Notes under the pieces: generated by a model | Database searches by the model: none | Seen by the model: the letters and a program-made list of their open reading frames with translations, nothing else | What the model was told of the DNA's origin: nothing | Translations under genes and position numbers: made by a program | Assembly (NCBI GenBank): GCA_016793185.1 | Contig: JAEUIK010000417.1 | Span: 1 to 8,060, forward strand | Source of the DNA: Planctomycetaceae bacterium | GTDB lineage: Bacteria > Planctomycetota > Planctomycetia > Pirellulales > JAEUIK01 | Direction of reading: 5' to 3' | DNA: 8,060 nucleotides | Shown here: positions 1 through 5,335 of the stretch, piece by piece | Position numbering within the stretch: the stretch's first letter is position 1 | How the letters are laid out: every line of letters begins with the position of its first letter

Positions 1-132
1 ATCATCACCGCCTCCGGCGGCGTGCTGATCGACTCGTGGGGCCTCGCGGCCAATAACGAGGAGAGTGGCTCGCTCGCCCCCGTCCGCAAGAAATCCGCCC
101 CCACCGATCCTTCGCGCTGGTGGTGGAACTAG
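1..132 (+). CDS. C-terminal end of an unidentified protein (partial)
   Basis: An open frame runs from the left edge to a TAG at 130-132 and gives 43 residues. The start lies outside the window. The fragment begins IITASGGVLIDSWGLAANN and ends with a tryptophan-rich tail, SRWWWN. I recognise no domain in it and suggest no function. It is accepted as coding because it stays open to the edge, is the only gene-like frame here, and ends 47 bp before a good intrinsic terminator in the same orientation (180-211). It converges on the minus-strand methanofuran genes, so it is not part of that operon. The tail composition gives no membrane segment or known motif. Confidence 0.6.
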   Translation: MITASGGVLIDSWGLAANNEESGSLAPVRKKSAPTDPSRWWWN

Positions 133-162
133 CGTCGGCAAACGCCAAGAAACCGACCAGAC

Positions 163-837
163 TCACCCTTCGCGGGTGCCATGCCCACGCTCGCCGTGGG
201 CATGTTTTTTTGCATCGGCCGCCAGCACCGCGCTCTCCAATGCAGCAGTCCGCAGGTTCACGCAGGTCACGCTCATGAGGTGCGCGGCCGCCTGCGGGAA
301 GAAGCGGTCAACGTAACCGGCGGCAGCGGCCGTCGCGTAGTCGGAATCGATGGGCGGCAGTTGCGACTTGAGCAGCACCAGGGTCTCGCACCCAATCAGT
401 TGAGCGATGCGCGCCGCGATCGAATCGCTGGTCACATCCCACGATTGCGGCAGGCGAGTGCCCTCGCACAACCGTTCGTCGTGGCGCAGCAGCTTGAGTG
501 GATCCACAACCACCAGCGGCAGCGAGCGCAGCGCGAAGTGGATCTCCTCCAGCCGACCGCGCACCAACCCCGGACCAGCATCGCCAAACAATGCCTCGGC
601 GACGCGCCGTGCGTTGCGGCGCATGCAGCCGATCGCGACCCAATGGGCGGCTTCATCCGTGAGGCCGCGCTGCGATTGCTCGGCGCGCAGCTGCTCGACT
701 TCGGCGCCGCCGCCGACGACCAGCACGGTCTGCCCGGCCTTGTTCTGGTGGAGCCAACGCAAGAAGTTCTGCTGCCAGTCCGGCGACTCCAGCAGGCTCC
801 CCCCCAACTTGACGATTTGTCGCAGGTGCTGATTCAT
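163..837 (-). CDS. mfnE: Amino-acid-kinase-fold protein, MfnE-like (methanofuran biosynthesis kinase)
   Basis: The protein has 224 residues and a compact amino acid kinase fold. Visible motifs are the N-terminal phosphate-binding KLGGSL (residues 10-15), a glycine-rich VVGGGAEV (40-47), and the nucleotide-site signature WDVTSDSIAA (133-142) followed by LVLLKS (153-158). Archaeal MfnE phosphorylates 5-(aminomethyl)-3-furanmethanol phosphate to the diphosphate used to build methanofuran; the same reaction is inferred here. The length and the two neighbours (MfnF-like and MfnD-like) support this over a generic acetylglutamate or aspartate kinase. I chose the ATG at 837, 8 bp after the mfnF stop. 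A TTG at 849 would add four residues and give a 4-bp overlap with mfnF, and cannot be excluded. The last residues, KHAHGERGHGTREG, are encoded by an interspersed palindrome, so the C-terminus looks repeat-derived and lies outside the normal fold. Confidence 0.75.
   Translation of the reverse strand: MNQHLRQIVKLGGSLLESPDWQQNFLRWLHQNKAGQTVLVVGGGAEVEQLRAEQSQRGLTDEAAHWVAIGCMRRNARRVAEALFGDAGPGLVRGRLEEIHFALRSLPLVVVDPLKLLRHDERLCEGTRLPQSWDVTSDSIAARIAQLIGCETLVLLKSQLPPIDSDYATAAAAGYVDRFFPQAAAHLMSVTCVNLRTAALESAVLAADAKKHAHGERGHGTREG
164..178. repeat. Small hairpin next to the large palindrome
   Basis: A CACCC / GGGTG inverted repeat (5-bp stem, 5-nt loop TTCGC) directly precedes the 10-bp palindrome at 180-204. 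It lies inside the last codons of the mfnE-like gene and may be the outer part of the same repeat insertion. The second palindrome copy at 5268 does not have it, so its membership in the family is uncertain. Confidence 0.4.
176..204 (-). repeat. Palindromic dispersed repeat, copy 1 (within the 3' end of mfnE)
   Basis: Read on the minus strand, these 29 nt match 5268-5296 on the plus strand with one mismatch, which is in the loop (GCGAG against GCAAG). The 10-bp stem is identical in both copies. The repeat is translated as part of the mfnE C-terminus. Confidence 0.75.
180..211 (+). terminator. Intrinsic terminator formed by a palindromic repeat
   Basis: A perfect 10-bp stem (CATGCCCACG 180-189, CGTGGGCATG 195-204) with a 5-nt loop is followed at once by seven T residues (205-211). 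This is a textbook rho-independent terminator for the plus-strand gene ending at 132. On the minus strand no T tract follows the stem, so it should not end the mfn operon in the same way. The stem itself is a dispersed repeat, with a second copy at 5268-5296. Confidence 0.7.
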
Positions 838-845
838 CGCCCAAT

Positions 846-1883
846 TCAACTCGCGTTGGCGGCAACGGCCGGCACGGATGACACTTCCGCAGCCAGGACG
901 GCAACGGCGTAGGCGGCCGCGGCCTCCGAAACCCGCTCGTCGAGACGCTCTCTGAGCGAGAGCCGCGCGCCGGGCACGCCCAGTTCATCCAGCCAGCGGG
1001 TCAGCAACCGCTCCCCCTGGCCCGCGAGCACATAGGTCGCAGGTCGTCGGCCGCGCGCGTGCCATACCTGTTCGAGTCCGCGGGCAAAGATCCGGCGCTG
1101 AGCACGATCAATTGCCCGAGCCGCGCGGCGGGCATCCCGCTCGTCGAACGATTCTCGATCGGCGCCTACCATCCGCGCCAGCCGTTCGCGCGCCCGCGCG
1201 CGGGTCGCCGGGCGACCGTCGGCGGTTTCCCGCGATTCACGATCTTCTGCGACGGTGCCCAGCCACAGGTGCGCGTCGAGCGCCGTCGCGAACAGTTCGC
1301 GGGCAACCGGGCAAACGGCGCCGCGATAGGGAAGCGTGCGGACGAGCGCCGCCACCGGCGTGCGCGTCAGGCCGAGATAAACGAGCTCGCCCGCCAGCAG
1401 CCGTTCGGTATCCGTCGTACCCTGGCCAACCGGCTCGCCGCCGGCAAGGGGGATGATGTCGGTCGTGGTCGAGCCCATGTCGATTAGCATCGCATCCGGG
1501 GAAGGAGCGAGGCGGCCCGCGAGACGTGCCAGGGCGTGCCAGTTCGAGGCGGCGGCCAGATGCGGCACGCACAGCGCTTCGGCCGGAGCGACGAATCGCC
1601 CATCGGTCAGATAGACCGACACGGGGCGCCCATCGGCGGCCTGCATCAGGGCCGTGTAGATTTGCGCGATGCCTTCGCGCTTGGTGGGATAGCAATCGGC
1701 CAACTCGGCGGTCGTCGTGGCGGCGATGCGCTCGCAGGGAACCGCGTTGCGCAAGGATTCGGCCAGCACCTCCGGCAATCGATCCGGTTCTCGCCAGACG
1801 GCAAACGGGATCGTGCGCGAGTAGCCCGAGGCGGTCGCCAGTTTGAGGTTCGCTCCCCCGATATCGACGCCGAGCACGGTCAT
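846..1883 (-). CDS. mfnF: MfnF-like protein (H4MPT-linked C1 pathway / methanofuran biosynthesis)
   Basis: The protein has 345 residues and an ASKHA (hydantoinase/hexokinase-type) fold. The phosphate-1 motif is GVDIGGANLK (residues 5-14), the phosphate-2 motif is LIDMGSTTTDIIP (133-145), and a third nucleotide-site loop, LAGQGE, lies at 286-291. TTTAELADCYPTKREGI (56-72), AASNWHALA (111-119) and GLTRTPVAAL (171-180) fit what I recall of the family annotated as H4MPT-linked C1 transfer pathway protein. Archaeal MfnF joins the aminomethylfuran diphosphate made by MfnE to tyramine; use of a tyrosine-type acceptor here is inference. The ATG at 1883 overlaps the upstream stop (1880-1882) as ATGA, which suggests translational coupling and fixes the start. 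The frame stays open upstream to 2339, but that part is an arginine/proline-rich shadow of the ATP-grasp gene. The stop is at 846, 8 bp before mfnE. Confidence 0.82.
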   Translation of the reverse strand: MTVLGVDIGGANLKLATASGYSRTIPFAVWREPDRLPEVLAESLRNAVPCERIAATTTAELADCYPTKREGIAQIYTALMQAADGRPVSVYLTDGRFVAPAEALCVPHLAAASNWHALARLAGRLAPSPDAMLIDMGSTTTDIIPLAGGEPVGQGTTDTERLLAGELVYLGLTRTPVAALVRTLPYRGAVCPVARELFATALDAHLWLGTVAEDRESRETADGRPATRARARERLARMVGADRESFDERDARRAARAIDRAQRRIFARGLEQVWHARGRRPATYVLAGQGERLLTRWLDELGVPGARLSLRERLDERVSEAAAAYAVAVLAAEVSSVPAVAANAS

Positions 1884-2908
1884 TGGGTGGACTGCGAGCC
1901 AGATTGCGACCGGGACCGGACGCAACGCACGCGTCCGCACGCGTCGAATTCTACCTTGTCCGCCAGCCACGACAATTCGGGCGGCGTGCCAACGGCGGCG
2001 GCGAGCATGGCCCCGGCCAGGTTGCCGCGGCACAGGGCGCGCAATCCAACGTAGGAAGTTGTGAGGCGCGGGTTGACCTCGATCACCCGGTCGTGGCTCC
2101 CGTCGGCGGCGGCGCCGAGCATCAGGTCGACCCCCACGTAACCGCGTGCTGGGGGTAACGCTTCGAGCGCACGAGCGGCCAACGCGACGGCCCGTTCGGC
2201 CAGGTCGCGCCGCAGGGGCGCTTTCCCGCCCAGATAGGTAAACCGCCCATCGGTCGACAGTCGCTGCGCGCACGGCACGAGCGGCAGGCGCACGTCCGGC
2301 CCGCACAGCAGGGCAACGCTCGCCGGCTGGCCGGGGCAATACTCTTCGAGGCGCCGCGCTTGCTGATTGTGGGGGAGCGTTGGCGAGCCTTCTGCCGCCG
2401 AGTACGAGTCAACGAGAAACGTGTCTTGCGAACCGGCCCCGTCGCGCGGTTTCAGCACCGCGGGGTAACGCCAATCGCGGGGCAGGGGAGCGCCGGCGGC
2501 AAGCTCGCAGCCGCGCGGCACTGGCACGCCCGCCGCGGCCAGATATTGCGCAGTGGCGTGCTTGTCGCTCGTGAGTTGAATGAATTCCGACGACGGCCCG
2601 AGGAGCTTGAGGCTGGCAACTTCGGCACGCCGAGCCAGTTCGCACAGGGCACCGCCCGATTCCGGTGCGATGATCAACGTCCAATCGGCCTGATGGTTCA
2701 CAAAAGCACTGGCTGACAGGCAGCCAGTGCCACCCGATTCCGTCGGATCGGTCGCGATCAGAACCTCGACGTCGTCCTGCTGCCGAAAATCTGCGGCCAC
2801 GGCGGCCAACATGGCTGCCCCTTCGCGGCGCAGCGATGCCGGGGGCGACGGCCAGCCAAATTGTCGCCAACCGCCGGCGTGGATGAACTCGTACAGCAGG
2901 ATCCGCAT
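1880..2908 (-). CDS. mfnD: ATP-grasp ligase, MfnD-like (tyramine/tyrosine-glutamate ligase candidate)
   Basis: The protein has 342 residues. It has an N-terminal pre-ATP-grasp region starting MRILLYEFIHAGGW. The nucleotide-binding lysine segment is YPAVLKPRDGAGS (148-160), a central GYVGVDLML lies at 256-264, and the C-terminal metal-binding motif is VIEVNPRLTTSYVGL (275-289), where Glu and Asn bind Mg or Mn in ATP-grasp enzymes. In archaea MfnD ligates glutamate to tyramine during methanofuran assembly. Assignment here rests on the fold plus the neighbouring MfnF-like and MfnE-like genes. Another carboxylate-amine ligase specificity, such as glutamate attachment to tyrosine in a methylofuran, would look the same from sequence. 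The start is the ATG at 2908, 28 bp after the SufT-like stop, with only a weak GGG-containing ribosome site. The last ~15 residues are polar, low-complexity and overlap the mfnF start by 4 bp. Confidence 0.78.
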   Translation of the reverse strand: MRILLYEFIHAGGWRQFGWPSPPASLRREGAAMLAAVAADFRQQDDVEVLIATDPTESGGTGCLSASAFVNHQADWTLIIAPESGGALCELARRAEVASLKLLGPSSEFIQLTSDKHATAQYLAAAGVPVPRGCELAAGAPLPRDWRYPAVLKPRDGAGSQDTFLVDSYSAAEGSPTLPHNQQARRLEEYCPGQPASVALLCGPDVRLPLVPCAQRLSTDGRFTYLGGKAPLRRDLAERAVALAARALEALPPARGYVGVDLMLGAAADGSHDRVIEVNPRLTTSYVGLRALCRGNLAGAMLAAAVGTPPELSWLADKVEFDACGRVRCVRSRSQSGSQSTQ

Positions 2909-2936
2909 CGAGCTGGCCCTGCCGTTGCCCGAGGGT

Positions 2937-3251
2937 CTAAAAGATTCCGAGCTGATCCCGCGCTTCGTCGGTCATCCGGTCGGGCGACCATGGAGGGCTC
3001 ATCACGAGCTTGATATCGACGGCGCCGACCCCTTCGACCCGGCCGAGGACGTCCTTCGAATTGGCGATGATCTGCGGCCCGGCCGGGCAGGCGGGACTGG
3101 TGAGCGTCATCTCGACCGCCACGTTCGACTTTTCTTCGACTTCCTCGACGCGCACCTCGTAGACCAGCCCCAGATCGACGATGTTGACGAACAGCTCGGG
3201 GTCGACGACTTGCTTCAGGGCTTCGCGGATTTGATCTTCACTGACGGGCAT
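2937..3251 (-). CDS. sufT: SufT/MIP18-type Fe-S maturation protein (DUF59)
   Basis: The protein has 104 residues and a single DUF59 domain. It shows DPELFVNIVDLGLVYEV (17-33), the conserved cysteine in TSPACPAGP (51-59; Cys55), and the C-terminal PPWSPDRMTDEARDQLG signature (86-102). Proteins of this family (SufT, the MIP18 family, PaaD-like) help mature Fe-S proteins. The position directly behind sufCBD and the Rieske gene fits a SUF accessory role. The ATG at 3251 is preferred because GGAGG lies about 10 nt upstream on the coding strand. In-frame ATG codons at 3269 and 3314 would add residues with no family similarity, and the first of them sits on that ribosome site. The 28-bp gap to mfnD suggests co-transcription with the methanofuran trio. 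Confidence 0.85.
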   Translation of the reverse strand: MPVSEDQIREALKQVVDPELFVNIVDLGLVYEVRVEEVEEKSNVAVEMTLTSPACPAGPQIIANSKDVLGRVEGVGAVDIKLVMSPPWSPDRMTDEARDQLGIF

Positions 3252-3333
3252 CAGCACTCGCCCTCCCATAAGACGGACTCGACTTGCACCGGCACGGCCG
3301 CGCTCTGGGGCCATTCTACCATCCGCGGCCCGT

Positions 3334-3648
3334 TCAGTCCGCCAGGCGCACGAGAATGTCGTCGCCGGAGATCCGCACCTCGTGGGCCGCGGTTCCCCGC
3401 GTGGCGGGCAACGTCAACGCCCTCCCGTCGCGAATATCGAACCTGGCCCCGTGCCGCGGACAAGCAATCTGGTAGCCATCGAGTTGCCCCTCGGCCAGCG
3501 GGCCACCATCGTGCGTGCAGACGTCGTCGAGGGCATAGTACTTGCCGCCGACGTGAAACAGGGCAATCACCCGGTCGTCGACTTCGACGACCTGTTTGCC
3601 GGGATCGGGAATCTCGCCAACTTTGGCAACTGCCTGAAAATCGCTCAT
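3334..3648 (-). CDS. Rieske [2Fe-2S] ferredoxin (NirD/BphF-like), SUF-associated
   Basis: The protein has 104 residues and is one complete Rieske domain. The two cluster-binding boxes are CTHDGGPL (Cys44, His46) and CPRHGARFD (Cys63, His66), each with a Cys and a His ligand. No membrane segment or signal peptide is seen, so it is a soluble cytosolic carrier, unlike the anchored Rieske proteins of bc complexes. Stand-alone Rieske ferredoxins occur in suf operons of several bacterial groups, often annotated as a dioxygenase ferredoxin subunit. Here it follows sufD, and no oxygenase gene is nearby, so electron supply to or from cluster assembly is more likely than ring hydroxylation. It could equally be a substrate of the SUF machinery. 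The ATG at 3648 has only a weak ribosome site. A 280-bp repeat-filled gap separates it from sufD, so it may have its own promoter. Confidence 0.85.
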   Translation of the reverse strand: MSDFQAVAKVGEIPDPGKQVVEVDDRVIALFHVGGKYYALDDVCTHDGGPLAEGQLDGYQIACPRHGARFDIRDGRALTLPATRGTAAHEVRISGDDILVRLAD

Positions 3649-3676
3649 GAACTCATCAACAGGATTAGGATTCTGG

Positions 3677-3914
3677 GTAGGTCAGGGCACACCCTGACGG
3701 GATCACATACGTTCGACCAGTTGCGGTTCAATTCAAAGACAGAAAAGCTAACCGCAGATTTCACAGATTACGCAGATGAATGCCGGGCGGGACAAGAACG
3801 ACTCGCAACTTTGATTTCTGTCCGCGAAATCTGCGCAATCTGCGGTTGGATTGATTCGTCTGACTTCCTCTCCGATTTCCACCGCTGAGGCTGTCAGGGC
3901 GAGCCCTGACCTAC
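3677..3914. repeat. REPIN-like paired inverted repeat, long copy (sufD-Rieske gap)
   Basis: The left end 3677-3698 (GTAG + hairpin GTCAGGG/CCCTGAC) and the right end 3893-3914 (the same hairpin + CTAC) are near-perfect mirror images. The outer 11 bp (3677-3687 and 3904-3914) pair exactly. The ends have the same architecture as those of the element at 6775-6841, with one stem base pair changed from C-G to G-C in both arms. About 194 bp of core lie between the ends, including the CGCAGATTA-type element. With this repeat the 280-bp sufD-Rieske gap holds no convincing open frame. Confidence 0.7.
3750..3848. repeat. Inverted element of 9-bp CGCAGATTA-like units
   Basis: At 3750-3777 the sequence AACCGCAGATT is followed by 9-nt variants (TCACAGATT, ACGCAGATG). 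The reverse complement of 3822-3848 gives the same AACCGCAGATT followed by GCGCAGATT and a decayed third unit. The two halves face each other about 45 bp apart. From memory, this AACCGCAGATT...CGCAGATTA repeat is dispersed in many planctomycete and related genomes and often translates spuriously as ICVICVICG-like peptides. It lies inside the larger paired inverted repeat. Confidence 0.65.
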
Positions 3915-3928
3915 TACGGCGGGGAGGA

Positions 3929-5236
3929 TTAGTCGTACTCGCGAATCCGCCGGCCAATGGCGTGGCCCAGCGCTTCGCGCACACACTCGATGCGGATGCG
4001 GTCGAAGACCTGCTGGAAGAAGCCGGCCACAATCATCCGCACCGCTTCGTTCCGCGTCAGCCCCCGACATTGAGCGTAAAAGATCTGTTGATCGTCCACG
4101 CGACCCGCAGTGGCGCCATGCGTGCAGCGGACGTCGTCCGCCTCGATCTCCAACCCGGGAATCGAGTCGGCGCGGGCCCCTTCGGAGAGAATCAAATTGT
4201 CGTCGCGCTGGTACCCGTCGGTCTTCTGCGCGTTGGGATCGACCTTGATCATGCCACGCCAGACGATGCGCGAGTGATCCTGCAGGGCTCCCTTGTAGAG
4301 CAAGTCGCTCTGGCAGCTTTCAGCCTCGTGATGCTGCAGCGTGTGGTACGAGAGATGTTGCCGCCCCTCGGTGAACATGACGCCGTTGACCTGGGCATTG
4401 GCACGCTGGCCGATCAGTCCAACGTGCTGGTTGACCTTGGCCACCCGAGCTCCCAAGGCGCCGATCGTCCACTGCAACTGCCCGTCCCGGCCGACCAGGG
4501 CCTTCTGATGGCCAAAGTGCCAGGTGCCCGACCCCCAGTTCTGCAAATTGACGTACTGCAAGCGGGCGCCGGCGCCGACCCACAGCTCGATACCGCCGCA
4601 GTGGAGGCTCGGCGTGTCGTCGCCAGCGGTCTCGGCCAGCAAGGTCACTTCGGCGTCGTCGTCGACGATCACCAGCGTGTGCGAAAAGTCGCTCCCGCCC
4701 CCCTGCAGCGCCGACAGCTGGTAGAGGGGCTCGTCGACGGTCACGCCGCGCGGAACGTACAGGAACGTTCCCCCCGACCAGCAGGCGCCATGCAAGGCCG
4801 CGAACTTATCGGCATGGGGGTTCACGGCTCGGGTGAACAAATGGCGGCGAATCAACTCGGAATGCTCGTTGATGAGCTGATCGAGGCTGCCGAACACGAC
4901 GCCGCGCTCGGCCCATTTCGGGGCGAGTTGCTGTGCGACCGGCACGCTGTTGAGCGTGGCGGTACGGCCCCCGAGAGTGACGCCCGCGGTCAGGACCCCC
5001 TCCGGCAACTGGGCCCCGCCGGTCCCTTCAACCGGCAAGCCGAACTTATCGAGCCGCAACAGGCGAATATCGGTGCGGCGCCATTCTTCCTCGTCGCGTC
5101 CCGGCAACGGCATCGCTTGAAACGCTTCCCAGAGTTCACGCCGCTGCGCGGTCAGCCAGGCAGGTTCGCGGCGGGCAGCCAAAAAGGCGTCGAAGGCGGC
5201 TTGAGTGAATCCGCTCGGAACGATGGTCTGGGTCAT
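3929..5236 (-). CDS. sufD: Fe-S cluster assembly protein SufD
   Basis: The protein has 435 residues, close to the usual 420-450. It forms the right-handed beta-helix scaffold with SufB, and SufC binds the pair in the SufBC2D complex, where [Fe-S] clusters are built in the cytosol. Diagnostic segments are EEWRRTDIRLL (50-60), CWSGGTFLYVPRGV (152-165), LQNWGSGTWH (231-240) and VRCTHGATAGRVDDQQIFY (369-387). His373 in the last segment aligns with the SufD histidine implicated in cluster assembly in E. coli (His360). The C-terminal GLTRNEAVRMIVAGFFQQV is the SufC-contacting helix region of the family. The ATG at 5236 (MTQTIVPSG) is chosen. The frame stays open upstream, but those codons translate the palindromic repeat at 5268-5296 and are not family sequence. 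It follows sufB by 99 bp. Confidence 0.95.
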   Translation of the reverse strand: MTQTIVPSGFTQAAFDAFLAARREPAWLTAQRRELWEAFQAMPLPGRDEEEWRRTDIRLLRLDKFGLPVEGTGGAQLPEGVLTAGVTLGGRTATLNSVPVAQQLAPKWAERGVVFGSLDQLINEHSELIRRHLFTRAVNPHADKFAALHGACWSGGTFLYVPRGVTVDEPLYQLSALQGGGSDFSHTLVIVDDDAEVTLLAETAGDDTPSLHCGGIELWVGAGARLQYVNLQNWGSGTWHFGHQKALVGRDGQLQWTIGALGARVAKVNQHVGLIGQRANAQVNGVMFTEGRQHLSYHTLQHHEAESCQSDLLYKGALQDHSRIVWRGMIKVDPNAQKTDGYQRDDNLILSEGARADSIPGLEIEADDVRCTHGATAGRVDDQQIFYAQCRGLTRNEAVRMIVAGFFQQVFDRIRIECVREALGHAIGRRIREYD

Positions 5237-5267
5237 GATGAACTCGAGAACTCGTTCGCTAAAGGCA

Positions 5268-5296
5268 CATGCCCACGGCAAGCGTGGGCATGGCAC
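5268..5296 (+). repeat. Palindromic dispersed repeat, copy 2 (sufB-sufD gap)
   Basis: Arms CATGCCCACG (5268-5277) and CGTGGGCATG (5283-5292) form a 10-bp stem with the 5-nt loop GCAAG, followed by GCAC. It matches copy 1 (minus strand of 176-204) at 28 of 29 positions. No T tract follows on either strand, so termination is unlikely. It may act as an mRNA-stability or processing hairpin between sufB and sufD. Confidence 0.75.
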
Positions 5297-5335
5297 ACCA
5301 ACTTGGACAGAAATGGGCCGCGCTCGTGTAACCGA

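Noticed and set aside
195..211. Possible programmed -1 frameshift at an A7 run before a hairpin near the end of mfnE
   Set aside because: The A AAA AAA heptamer is in the right phase, but the stem begins immediately with no 5-8 nt spacer, and only about 15 residues of repeat-derived sequence follow. More likely just the T tract of the opposite-strand terminator.
181..912. Plus-strand 243-codon frame opposite the mfnE-like gene
   Set aside because: It is a shadow of the amino acid kinase gene and starts inside the palindrome. The translation has no family motif.
1884..2339. N-terminal extension of the MfnF-like frame up to 2339
   Set aside because: The extra ~150 residues are arginine/proline-rich, overlap the ATP-grasp gene in another frame, and lack family similarity. 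The ATGA overlap at 1880-1883 marks the natural start.
3649..3740. Candidate sigma70 promoter upstream of the Rieske gene on the minus strand (TTGAAC, 16 nt, TATGTG)
   Set aside because: Only 4/6 and 3/6 matches to consensus in a repeat-rich gap, which is too weak to annotate. A promoter here is still plausible.
3677..3914. CRISPR array
   Set aside because: The repeated units are short inverted palindromes and contiguous 9-nt units without regular unique spacers, and no cas gene is present.
5237..5296. Extended N-terminus of SufD starting MPCPRLPWACAF
   Set aside because: These codons translate the dispersed palindrome and its flank. SufD-like sequence begins at MTQTIVPSG (5236).
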